From positions 1 through 23,393 of IMG/VR virus record IMGVR_UViG_3300025879_000113: 23,393 nucleotides of DNA, one strand, 5' to 3'. The stretch is from a virus. The notes below the pieces were generated by a model. That model saw only the letters and a program-made list of their open reading frames with translations. It did not search any database and was not told where the DNA came from. A program made the translations under genes and the position numbers. Positions within the stretch are counted from its first letter, which is position 1. Each line of letters starts with the position of its first letter. Below are positions 1-7,369 of the stretch, piece after piece.

Positions 1-1
1 T

Positions 2-2308
2 GCTGCGTATGCATCAATTGCTGGCATTACCCTCGATGACGTAACTAACGATGGCAACACCACAACTAATGCAATAACCGTTGGCGGGATGACATCTACT
101 GGGCCAGTAATACTTAACGCTGACCCAGCATCAAACCTTGGTGCAGCCACAAAGCAGTACGTAGATACCATTGCTGCGGCTGGAGTTCACTACCACGACC
201 CAGTACGTGTTGAGCAAGAGGGCAACCTTAATGCGACCTATGACAATGGATCATCCGGCGTAGGTGCGACACTAACTAACTCAGGCACTCAGGAAGCCCT
301 CGTAATCGACGGTGTGACGCTTTTATCTGGGGATAGGGTTCTTATATACGAGCAGACAAACCAGGCTCAAAACGGCATATACACGGTCACAGACGTAGGC
401 TCTGGATCGACTAACTGGGTATTGACTAGGGCCGTTGATGCAGACTCTTACGCACCATCTGACCCAGATAGCTTTGGCCAGGGCGATGCCTTCTACGTTC
501 AAGAAGGATTGATGGGCGCTGGCGAGACGTATGTAATGACAACCGAGGGGCCAATAACCTTCGGCACAACAACCATACACTTCTCGCAAATATCATCCGC
601 GCAGGTGTACAGCGGCAGCACTGGCATTGATATTACCGGCACTACAATATCAAGCACGGCAACGCTGGCAAACGTAACCACGGCAGGTAACTCGACAACT
701 AACTCGATTACTGTTGGTGGTGTTACTTCTACCGGACTTGTTACGGCTAGTAACTTAAACACTAGCGACTGGGATACGGCTTACGGCTGGGGCAATCACG
801 CTAGTGCAGGTTATATTAATTCTACCCCTAGTTCGCTGACAGTTGACACAAATACTTTGCACGTAGATGCTACAAATAATAGAGTTGCGATTGGCTCTAC
901 TAGTCCTTCATATAAACTACAAGTAGAAGGAACTATTGCTGCCTGGGATTCCGTTGGGAGTACGTGGGGAACGCTAATCACTGCCGATAATAAAATTTAT
1001 GGTTATGGCGGCGGCAGTGGATTTGATCTTAGCGACAGTCAGGGCATAACGCCGATTAGTTCATACGGAAGCTTCAGCCAATTTGTTAGTCTTGGTTCGA
1101 CAAGTAAGCGTTTTGAGTCTGTGTATTGCCAATATGTTAATACTGCAAATGACGGTAATAGCGGACTATGGAATCAAGCGTATAGCTGGGGCAACCATGC
1201 GGGTCTTTACCCGACGTATACAGGCTCAGGCGCGTCTGGCACTTGGGGTATTAACATTACGGGTAGCTCGGCATCCTGTACCGGCAACGCTGCCACCGCT
1301 ACGACAGCCTCTAAGGCATCCGTAACCACCGCAGGTAGTGCTTGGTATGACATATTAGGGCATTCGGGTGGGACGTTCTACGCAGATACCGCTTGTCATA
1401 TTCACGGCAGCGGTTACCTACAAGCGTCTTACTTTAACAACACTCACGGCGTTACTACTCGTAACAATGATACTCAGTTCTACACGGGAACCTCAGACGG
1501 TTATATTAGAGCTAACGATGCTGCTGGAACTAGAGAATCTTTAAATGTCCCGACGCGCGCAGGCGGAAACGCATCAGGCACTTGGGCAATAAGCATAACT
1601 GGCAACGCTGCAACGGCTTCAGACGCAGGTTTACTGGACGGAATAAACAGTACTTCTTTCTTGAGGTCTGATACTACCGACTACCTTACTGGCGTTATGT
1701 ATGTAAGGGCGGACATTCGTAACGAAACCGGTTATAGAGATCACGGGGTTTATGGTGACTACGATTCTTATAAGACAAACCACATTTGGTCTATGGGTAG
1801 TTCTTACCGCAACGCCGCGAATGGATCAAACTTTGGCACCCTATACGGCCTAGCATACAAGCACACCAACAACCCTACCGGCGGAACTATGGCCGGTGGT
1901 CATCAGATGGTTTGGTGTCAAAATGGCACAGGCATCGCCGCGATGGGGTCTAACATTTGGACATCTGGCAACGTCACTGCCTACTCTGACATCCGAGTTA
2001 AGACCAACATTGAGCACATCCCTGACGCATTGGATAAAGTTTGCCAGCTAAATGGCTATACTTTTGATCGAACTGACGTTAAATATGACGAGCTAACAGG
2101 CGAGGCAGATAAGCCCGTCCGACAAACTGGCGTTATTGCTCAAGAGGTTCTTGAGGTACTGCCAGAGGCCGTTACAGGAACAGAGGAAAGTCATTATTCG
2201 GTAGCCTACGGCAACATGGTTGGCTTGCTAATTGAAGCGATTAAAGAGCAGCAAGTGCAAATCGAAGAGCTCAAGGCTGAGATAGATGAGTTGAAGGGGG
2301 CTAAGTAA
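2..2308 (+). CDS. Long tail fibre with C-terminal S74 self-cleaving chaperone (5' end outside window)
   Basis: The first ATG is at 89, but the frame is open back to base 2. Those 29 codons read AAYASIAGITLDDVTNDGNT, which matches fibre sequence found later in the same protein, so the gene starts left of the window. Numbering from the ATG, the protein has a conserved fibre domain (about 25-170), repeated fibre modules (a W..AY.WGNHA motif at about 228 and 361, and a GTW.I.ITG.A motif at about 387 and 495), and a C-terminal peptidase S74 domain from about 632. The YSDIRVK motif places S633 and K638 where the family has its autocleavage Ser and Lys. A coiled coil closes the protein (IEAIKEQQVQIEELKAEI). 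In this family the chaperone trimerises the fibre and then cuts itself off. The likely role is the receptor-binding tail fibre. TAATG coupling joins it to the next gene. Confidence 0.88.
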   Translation, partial: AAYASIAGITLDDVTNDGNTTTNAITVGGMTSTGPVILNADPASNLGAATKQYVDTIAAAGVHYHDPVRVEQEGNLNATYDNGSSGVGATLTNSGTQEALVIDGVTLLSGDRVLIYEQTNQAQNGIYTVTDVGSGSTNWVLTRAVDADSYAPSDPDSFGQGDAFYVQEGLMGAGETYVMTTEGPITFGTTTIHFSQISSAQVYSGSTGIDITGTTISSTATLANVTTAGNSTTNSITVGGVTSTGLVTASNLNTSDWDTAYGWGNHASAGYINSTPSSLTVDTNTLHVDATNNRVAIGSTSPSYKLQVEGTIAAWDSVGSTWGTLITADNKIYGYGGGSGFDLSDSQGITPISSYGSFSQFVSLGSTSKRFESVYCQYVNTANDGNSGLWNQAYSWGNHAGLYPTYTGSGASGTWGINITGSSASCTGNAATATTASKASVTTAGSAWYDILGHSGGTFYADTACHIHGSGYLQASYFNNTHGVTTRNNDTQFYTGTSDGYIRANDAAGTRESLNVPTRAGGNASGTWAISITGNAATASDAGLLDGINSTSFLRSDTTDYLTGVMYVRADIRNETGYRDHGVYGDYDSYKTNHIWSMGSSYRNAANGSNFGTLYGLAYKHTNNPTGGTMAGGHQMVWCQNGTGIAAMGSNIWTSGNVTAYSDIRVKTNIEHIPDALDKVCQLNGYTFDRTDVKYDELTGEADKPVRQTGVIAQEVLEVLPEAVTGTEESHYSVAYGNMVGLLIEAIKEQQVQIEELKAEIDELKGAK

Positions 2309-3330
2309 TGGCGCTTCCTACATCAGGAACTCTAAGCATAGAAGATATAGCCATTGAGTTTGCGTCTATGGTTTCTCACACACATCCAGACTCTCTTTCG
2401 GAGTATTACGGGGTAGTGCCGGGAATACCTACGGTCGGAAATCCCATAAGTATTAACGATTTTTATGGTGCGTCTGCTGAAACCTATAATTACATCACAT
2501 CAAGGAATGCAACAATACAAACCTATGGAGGCTATAGATACCATACTTGGCAGTACTCTCCTTATGGATGGGACTTTAATGTTATTGCTTTGGGTTCGGC
2601 AAGTACTTGCGAATACCTAATAATAGCGGGAGGCGGAGGAAATGGAACCAATGGAGGTGGCGGAGGTGGTGCTGGGGGTCTCCGCACGGGCTCATTTGTG
2701 CCAGGTCTAGGGAGATTTTCCGTTGTAGTTGGCGCAGGAACCACTGGGACTGGCGGGGCTTCGTATTTTTACGGCCCGGGTATTAGTACAACGTCTTGCA
2801 ATGGAGGCGGAAAAGGTGCCGTTAGGCAGTATAACCTCCCCGGAGGAAACGGCGGCTCTGGCGGGGGAGGAGGCAGTGCTGGCTACTCTAACAATGTGGC
2901 TGGCAGTGGAACATCGGGGCAGGGATATAATGGAGGTGCAGGTGCGGCTAATGACTATGGCTTATATGGCACAGCAGGCGGTGGTGGGGGCAGAGGAGGT
3001 GCTGGGTACTACCCAACTCACGCTTATGCCCCAAACCAAACCGGCGGCCGTGGCGGCAATGGATTTGCAAGCAGCATAACCGGCTCATCTGTATTGTACG
3101 CTGGAGGCGGCTCTGGGAGCGGACTTGATTATTCTGGCGGTGGCGGTGGCTCTGGTTATGTTCAGCCCGGTGCTGGCGGTGGAGGTTTAAATAACGGAAA
3201 CGGCAACGGGGCTGACGGAAAAGGCGGGGGCGGTGGAAATATGTCTGTTACAGGAGTCAACGCAGGAACGGTTGGAACTCAATACAGAGGCGGCAATGGC
3301 ATAATGATTTTGCGCTACCGCTACCAATAG
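2308..3330 (+). CDS. Glycine-rich tail adhesin
   Basis: This 340-residue protein starts inside the stop codon of the long fibre gene (TAATG), so the two are probably translationally coupled. The N-terminal module (about 1-55) contains MALPTSGTLS, a SLSEYYG motif and an ISINDFYG motif. It resembles the N-terminus of the protein at 4649. A short aromatic segment (about 60-100) leads to EYLIIAGGGG and then about 220 residues of Gly-rich repeats, ending in GIMILRYRYQ. Phage Gly-rich adhesins commonly show this layout of an 'EYLIIAGGGG' entry and a 'GI.ILRY' exit, with the Gly-rich part forming polyglycine-II-like layers that display variable loops. The inferred role is a fibre-tip or accessory receptor-binding protein. 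Assignment rests on composition and motifs, so the exact location in the virion is uncertain. Confidence 0.75.
   Translation: MALPTSGTLSIEDIAIEFASMVSHTHPDSLSEYYGVVPGIPTVGNPISINDFYGASAETYNYITSRNATIQTYGGYRYHTWQYSPYGWDFNVIALGSASTCEYLIIAGGGGNGTNGGGGGGAGGLRTGSFVPGLGRFSVVVGAGTTGTGGASYFYGPGISTTSCNGGGKGAVRQYNLPGGNGGSGGGGGSAGYSNNVAGSGTSGQGYNGGAGAANDYGLYGTAGGGGGRGGAGYYPTHAYAPNQTGGRGGNGFASSITGSSVLYAGGGSGSGLDYSGGGGGSGYVQPGAGGGGLNNGNGNGADGKGGGGGNMSVTGVNAGTVGTQYRGGNGIMILRYRYQ
2628..3240 (+). repeat. GGN-rich low-complexity coding repeat
   Basis: Dense GGA/GGC/GGT triplets encode the Gly-rich part of the adhesin. Runs of Gly are broken by short variable loops containing Tyr, Asn and Ser. Triplet repeats of this kind can expand, contract or recombine, which would change the exposed loops. 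Confidence 0.7.
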
Positions 3331-3339
3331 GAGATGAAA

Positions 3340-4068
3340 ATGTTTGATTACGAATATATTAAAACAATACCAAGCCAAGGCTTTGCTCAAATTAAATATA
3401 CCAAAGAAGGCGAAGAAGATTTTTATACCAACATATTAGGTATTAATGAGTTTTCAGAGCAGCGTCTTGCTCAAGTAGCCCAGCTAAACGCAGAAAGAGC
3501 GCAAAAATTTTGGGAGCAATCAAAAAATACCGAGACTCCTATTGACGCCAGCCCGGTTATTGGAAAGGTAAAGGAAGTAATTTATTTGCCAGAGCCAAAA
3601 ATAGATCATGACACTCAAGTAATTGCGCCTACAATTACAGAAACCGATGATCAGATTATTTATGGGTTTAAAGTTCGATCTTTAGTTATTAAAGAAGTGC
3701 AAAAATATGACCCATTTAATGAAAAAATTGAGTTTCAAGAAATAGAAACAGACGAAGAATCAATTAGAGGATACGTCACTGTTGAGCTAACTGAAGAAGA
3801 GAAGCTGGAATTTTTAACTGGCTGGCGCTTGTTTTCCTCCATTACTCCACGCCAAGCACGACTAGAACTAGCGAAGCGCGGTCAGCTATCTAACATCGAT
3901 CAGATCATCGCGTCACTGCCAGCGGATCAGCAAGAGGTTGTTCAAATCGAGTGGGAATACGCGGTATCCATTGAGCGCAGTTCACCTTGGGTAATACAGC
4001 TAGGCTCTGCGCTAGGACTTGACGAGGAAGGATTAGATGAACTATTTAAAGCAGCAGCGGGACTATAA
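3340..4068 (+). CDS. Tail-fibre-region protein with conserved phage C-terminal domain
   Basis: Two in-frame ATGs exist, at 3334 and 3340. The Shine-Dalgarno AGGAG (3329-3333) touches the first one, while the second has a 6-base spacer, so I choose 3340 (MFDYEYIKTIPSQG; 242 residues). The N-terminal two thirds are acidic, charged and not recognised. The C-terminal part, from about ITPRQARLELAKRGQL through IEWEYA to LGLDEEGLDELF, matches a short domain I know from the ends of many phage tail-region proteins of unknown function, often next to fibre genes. A fibre-assembly or structural role is inferred from position only. The first about 480 bases are visibly AT-richer than the conserved 3' part, which suggests a swapped module. 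Not an enzyme that I can recognise. Confidence 0.65.
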   Translation: MFDYEYIKTIPSQGFAQIKYTKEGEEDFYTNILGINEFSEQRLAQVAQLNAERAQKFWEQSKNTETPIDASPVIGKVKEVIYLPEPKIDHDTQVIAPTITETDDQIIYGFKVRSLVIKEVQKYDPFNEKIEFQEIETDEESIRGYVTVELTEEEKLEFLTGWRLFSSITPRQARLELAKRGQLSNIDQIIASLPADQQEVVQIEWEYAVSIERSSPWVIQLGSALGLDEEGLDELFKAAAGL

Positions 4069-4070
4069 AG

Positions 4071-4649
4071 ATGCCGACTAGAATCTTAACAAAGAAAAAT
4101 TCAGTAAGTGGTGACGTGCCTGCAGCAAGTGATTTGTTTGTTGGCGAGCTTGCAGTAAATGTTGTTGATAAGCGACTTTACACGAAGAACTCTACCGAGG
4201 TAGTGGAGATTGGGACTAACCCAACTTCCGTTACTACCGCCAGTGTAGATGCAGGCCATGTTTCTGTAGAAACGCTAAGTGCTGCCACAGGAATTACCTC
4301 TAACGGACTTACTGTTTCCGGGCTTGGATACCCAACAGTAGACGGAGAAGATGGGCAAGTTCTTACGACAAATGGTAGCGGAGCACTAGCCTGGCAGTCA
4401 GTAGTACAGCAAGACACTACATACACAGCAGGCACTAACCTTACGTTATCAGGTACAACATTTAACCTTAACGCTAGTCTTACTGGGCTTACAGACGTAA
4501 CAACTAGCGCGGTATCTATTGGTGACTGGGAAATAAAATTAGACGGCAGCGATCTTCGATTTGTACATAACGGGACTGATGCCTTTAAGATAACCACAAC
4601 GGGTGCGGTTATTGCGAAAGATGAAATAACAGCGTTTGGTGCACCTTAA
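4071..4649 (+). CDS. Short tail fibre protein without chaperone domain
   Basis: 192 residues. The N-terminus (TRILTKKNSVSGDVPAASDL, then FVGELAVNVVDKRLYTKN) is a module typical of phage fibre proteins, often of marine origin. The middle is Thr/Ser/Gly-rich beta-type sequence (DTTYTAGTNLTLSGTTFNLN). The C-terminus runs through WEIKLDGSDLRFVHNGTDAF to KDEITAFGAP and stops. In the long fibre upstream, a similar element (GNVTAYSD) leads straight into the S74 chaperone, so this protein ends where a chaperone would begin. It follows the previous gene by two bases and its stop overlaps the next start as TAATG. The likely role is a second, short fibre or a fibre-linker. Function beyond 'fibre-like' is inferred. 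Confidence 0.7.
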   Translation: MPTRILTKKNSVSGDVPAASDLFVGELAVNVVDKRLYTKNSTEVVEIGTNPTSVTTASVDAGHVSVETLSAATGITSNGLTVSGLGYPTVDGEDGQVLTTNGSGALAWQSVVQQDTTYTAGTNLTLSGTTFNLNASLTGLTDVTTSAVSIGDWEIKLDGSDLRFVHNGTDAFKITTTGAVIAKDEITAFGAP

Positions 4650-5152
4650 TGGCTTTGGCGTCTAGCGGGCCATTAACATTCTCTTCAATTCAGGGTGAGT
4701 ATGGCGGGGCAAACCCAATCAATATTTCTGAGTATTACAGGAATGGCGATTACGTGCCTAACAGTATTACTACAGGGACAGATAGTTGGGCTTATCCTGG
4801 ATATGTAAATCTTGTTGAGGTGCCTGACACTAGTCAAAATTATTGGACAAGAGAGGGAAATTTCAGTCAATTGTTTTTAAATGGCTCTCTCGTTTACTCA
4901 GCGTCACCTATGTTTTTTCCTTTTGAAGTTGCGCTTGGCGGACAGCCTCCTGCTGGCCCGGGAGCTTCTTATGTTCAGACGGGTTTTGGAGGCACTTTTC
5001 AAACGATTGGAGATGTTACCTATCACCGAGTAGCCCAGGCAACTTACAATGCGTACCAAACTTCATCACAAACTACTACGCTTGTAAATCAAGTCGTACC
5101 TATTGATGGGGTTATATCGGTTAGTAACTTTTATAACGGAAGAAAAACATGA
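4649..5152 (+). CDS. Small MAL-type tail adhesin/structural protein
   Basis: 167 residues, starting within the stop of the short fibre gene (TAATG). The N-terminus MALASSGPLTFSSIQGEYGG followed by INISEYYRNG is clearly related in pattern to that of the adhesin at 2308 (MALPTSGTLS, SLSEYYG). The C-terminus VISVSNFYNGRKT echoes the same Y/F-rich motif, so the protein begins and ends with similar elements. The middle is aromatic and beta-rich with no Gly-rich block. By position it partners the short fibre just as the Gly-rich adhesin partners the long one. The role at the tail tip is inferred. No catalytic motif is visible. Confidence 0.6.
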   Translation: MALASSGPLTFSSIQGEYGGANPINISEYYRNGDYVPNSITTGTDSWAYPGYVNLVEVPDTSQNYWTREGNFSQLFLNGSLVYSASPMFFPFEVALGGQPPAGPGASYVQTGFGGTFQTIGDVTYHRVAQATYNAYQTSSQTTTLVNQVVPIDGVISVSNFYNGRKT

Positions 5153-5397
5153 TTAACTATCTTGTAAGAATTGGCGATGCACTAAGCCAGTTATTTAACG
5201 TAGTGTTTTTGATTGGGCAGAACCCTAATGAGTCGGTATCTGGTCGCTGCTATCGTATGCGATACAAAAAGCAGTGGCATGTTGCAATGACCGTTATTGA
5301 TTTTTTGTTCTCTTACATAGAGCCAAATCACTGCCAAAAAGCCTATGATAATGATGTACTAAGGGCAGCTAATTTGTTAAAAGATAACAACTTTTAA
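5149..5397 (+). CDS. Small conserved phage protein, function unknown
   Basis: 82 residues beginning in an ATGA overlap with the preceding gene. It reads MINYLVRIGDALSQLFNVVF, then NPNESVSGRCYRMR, W(H)VAMTVIDFLF and HCQKAYDND. The pattern 'D..S.R.YR...W....ID.LF...HC..AY' belongs to a short protein family common in phages and prophages and usually left as hypothetical. The Cys/His residues could bind metal, but no standard motif is complete. Its place between the fibre and lysis genes fits a late-expressed accessory protein. Function is not known to me. Confidence 0.6.
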   Translation: MINYLVRIGDALSQLFNVVFLIGQNPNESVSGRCYRMRYKKQWHVAMTVIDFLFSYIEPNHCQKAYDNDVLRAANLLKDNNF

Positions 5398-5417
5398 TAA
5401 CAAAGCGATCTTATTTT

Positions 5418-6593
5418 ATGAGCAAATACGCCTACTTGCGACCATATGCCACAGAACGTCAGCTTGAGTTCTTAGACATACTTGCGGATACCAATGACAA
5501 CATTAGGGCCTCCTCAAAAAAGATAGGCATAACCGAGCGAAATGCCCGCAACCTAATGAGTAGGCTCAGGCAGACAGCGGCCATTCAAGGCGTGTCGCCT
5601 GACCACGATATGAGAAGGCCAGTACCAAATGGCTTTGTCGTTTCTGGTGTATCTACTTATTACAATGAAGATGGACAGCCCACAGCCCAGTGGGTGAAGT
5701 CAAAGCTTGCAGAAAACCAGAAGCTTCAGATGCTACAAGACGCTATTGCTGACGCAGTAGAAGAGCACAGAGGCAAAGCCAAGCCCGTTAAGCAATTGAA
5801 ATCAAAGGAAAAAGAGGAAGACGTTGCTCTTATTATTCCCATGGGCGATCCTCATATTGGCATGTACGCATGGGCGGAGGAGAGCGGGGAAGACTTTGAT
5901 ATTAATATAGCCCATGACGATCTTCTAAAAGCCGCAGAAAAGCTGGTAAACATGGCTCCAACGGCTAGTCGATGCGTCATTATTAACCTTGGGGACTTCT
6001 TTCACTCCGACAACAAAGGGAATACAACCACTCGTGGAACGTCTGTTGATGTTGATACCAGATGGTCTAAGGTTTTAAAGCTTGGCTGCATGATAATGGT
6101 AGACATTATTGGGCTTGCCCTAAAGAAACATCCCCACGTTGAAGTAATTAACGCCATTGGAAACCATGATGACCACTCAAGCATTATGCTTGCCGCCTTC
6201 CTAGATGCGTATTTTAGTAACGAAGATCGTGTTACTATTCAACCCACTACGTCAAAGTTTCATTACTTTAAGTTTGGTAAGTGCTTACTGGGTGTTACCC
6301 ACGGTGACACTATAAAGCACAGTGACTTGGGTGAGGTTATGGCAACCGACAAACCAGAGGATTGGGGAGCTTCAGAGCACCGTTACTGGTACGTCGGTCA
6401 CATCCATCATTCTCGAAAGACAGAGCTGAGGGGGTGCACCGTGGAGTCGTTTAGGACCCTCGCCGCCAAGGATGCATGGCATGCAGCAAAAGGCTATCGC
6501 TCTGGTCGGGACATGAACGCTATTGTATTTCATAAGGAATTTGGTGAAATTGCCCGATACCGATGCGATATAAGGATGGCCAGATATGGGTGA
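5418..6593 (+). CDS. Calcineurin-like metallophosphoesterase with N-terminal helix-turn-helix
   Basis: 391 residues. The N-terminus (about 12-52, RQLEFLDILADTNDNIRASS to RNARNLMSRLRQ) looks like a helix-turn-helix that senses or binds DNA. Residues 134-391 form a metallophosphoesterase with the full motif set: GDPH (143-146), GDFFH (192-196), GNHD (248-251), THGD (294-297) and GHIHH (327-331). These residues normally hold two metal ions and cut phosphoester bonds in DNA, nucleotides or proteins. A linker rich in Lys/Glu (110-133) joins the halves. No clear Shine-Dalgarno precedes the ATG at 5418, so the start rests on frame and length. The 3' end overlaps the zinc-ribbon gene by 8 bases. A DNA-acting phosphoesterase is my best inference. 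The substrate cannot be told from sequence. Confidence 0.85.
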   Translation: MSKYAYLRPYATERQLEFLDILADTNDNIRASSKKIGITERNARNLMSRLRQTAAIQGVSPDHDMRRPVPNGFVVSGVSTYYNEDGQPTAQWVKSKLAENQKLQMLQDAIADAVEEHRGKAKPVKQLKSKEKEEDVALIIPMGDPHIGMYAWAEESGEDFDINIAHDDLLKAAEKLVNMAPTASRCVIINLGDFFHSDNKGNTTTRGTSVDVDTRWSKVLKLGCMIMVDIIGLALKKHPHVEVINAIGNHDDHSSIMLAAFLDAYFSNEDRVTIQPTTSKFHYFKFGKCLLGVTHGDTIKHSDLGEVMATDKPEDWGASEHRYWYVGHIHHSRKTELRGCTVESFRTLAAKDAWHAAKGYRSGRDMNAIVFHKEFGEIARYRCDIRMARYG

Positions 6594-6759
6594 TGTAATT
6601 GATTTTGGCAAGAAGTCTGAGATTTATGACAGGTCTTGTGGTGAGTGTGGGTGTTCTATATTTACCTGGCATACAAGCCAAGAGGAAGAAGACTCTCACG
6701 TTTTAATGTGTGTTGATTGCGACACGGCGTATTCAGTATTTGGAGAAGAGGTAGAGTAA
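6586..6759 (+). CDS. Small zinc-ribbon protein (57 residues)
   Basis: This short frame fills the gap between the phosphoesterase and the membrane protein. It starts MGDVIDFGKKSEIYDRSCGE and ends VFGEEVE, with TAA at 6757-6759. Cysteines occur as C18-x2-C21 (CGEC) and C42-x2-C45 (CVDC), a four-Cys zinc-ribbon arrangement, with an extra C23. It overlaps the previous gene by 8 bases and its stop forms TAATG with the next start, as expected for a real operon member. The overall charge is acidic. It may be a small DNA-, RNA- or protein-binding regulator. The specific role is unknown. Its overlap geometry on both sides and the paired CxxC motifs are the main support. Confidence 0.75.
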   Translation: MGDVIDFGKKSEIYDRSCGECGCSIFTWHTSQEEEDSHVLMCVDCDTAYSVFGEEVE

Positions 6760-6974
6760 TGGAAATCCTTGAGGTAATAGTAAGATGGATTGTGGCTCCA
6801 TTAGCCGCTGTAGTTTGGATGATGTATCAACGTCAACAGACTCAGCACGTTCAACTCGCTGTACTCCAGAAGCAGGCAGACATAGTGCAGACTGCTCACG
6901 ACCGAGAGATTCGTGACATCAAGGATATGCTTAATAAGATTCTTGAAAAGCTTGATGACAAGGCAGATAAATGA
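6759..6974 (+). CDS. Small membrane protein with coiled coil, probable lysis accessory
   Basis: 71 residues from the ATG at 6759 (MEILEVIVRW). An upstream TTG at 6717 would extend it into the zinc-ribbon frame and is less likely, since ATG 6759 overlaps that gene's stop. One hydrophobic segment (about 6-23, VIVRWIVAPLAAVVWMM) is followed by a charged heptad-like helix (about 27-68, with ADIVQTAHDREIRDIKDMLN). An N-terminal anchor plus coiled coil is the shape of small holin-associated or spanin-like proteins and of XhlA-type proteins. Its ATGA overlap with the holin gene supports a lysis role. No lipobox is present. Family membership is uncertain. Confidence 0.6.
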   Translation: MEILEVIVRWIVAPLAAVVWMMYQRQQTQHVQLAVLQKQADIVQTAHDREIRDIKDMLNKILEKLDDKADK

Positions 6975-7366
6975 TCGGGGTTACCGACCTTATAGCAGGA
7001 ATCTTTAAGCCAGCAGCACAGCTTATTGATGAGCTACATACGTCTGAAGACGAACGATTACAAGCTAAGGGTCACTTGCTTGACGTACAAGCTGCGGCCA
7101 TGCAAAAGGTATTTGACTACGAGACTAGCCTTATTGAGTCTCAAGCTAAGATAGTCCACGCAGAGGCATCCTCGGCTCACTGGCTGACCGCTAACTGGCG
7201 ACCAATAACAATGCTTACATTCCTTACGTTGGCCGTTGGGGACTCAATGGGATGGCTTCACGCGCCTCTTAGAGATGAAGCCTGGCTATTATTAGAGATA
7301 GGCTTAGGCGGGTACATTGTTGGGCGCTCTGGCGAGAAGATTGCCAGAACTATTAAAGGGCAATAA
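6971..7366 (+). CDS. Holin of the GTA-type three-TM family
   Basis: 131 residues, ATGA-coupled to the preceding small membrane protein. The N-terminal half is helical and charged. The C-terminal half has the family signature WLTANWRPITMLTFLTLAVG (71-90), then a hydrophobic segment WLLLEIGLGGYIVGRSGEK (105-123). 'WRP' followed by 'GLGGYIVGRS.EK' is characteristic of holins first described in gene transfer agents and common in marine phages. Such holins open the inner membrane at the end of infection so that an endolysin can reach the cell wall. No endolysin is recognisable next to it or elsewhere in the window. The C-terminus is basic (KIARTIKGQ), as usual for holins. Confidence 0.8.
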   Translation: MIGVTDLIAGIFKPAAQLIDELHTSEDERLQAKGHLLDVQAAAMQKVFDYETSLIESQAKIVHAEASSAHWLTANWRPITMLTFLTLAVGDSMGWLHAPLRDEAWLLLEIGLGGYIVGRSGEKIARTIKGQ

Positions 7367-7369
7367 GCA

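Noticed and set aside
323-762. Two minus-strand open frames under the long fibre gene
   Set aside because: They lie fully inside a clear fibre gene, have no ribosome site and translate to sequences without domain character.
3301-3340. Translation start at ATG 3334
   Set aside because: The Shine-Dalgarno abuts this ATG with no spacer. ATG 3340 has a normal 6-base spacer.
4178-4597. 139-codon minus-strand open frame under the short fibre gene
   Set aside because: Shadow of a well-supported fibre gene. Composition follows the opposite strand codons.
2308-5152. Diversity-generating retroelement acting on the adhesins
   Set aside because: No reverse transcriptase and no template/variable repeat pair with A-biased changes were seen.
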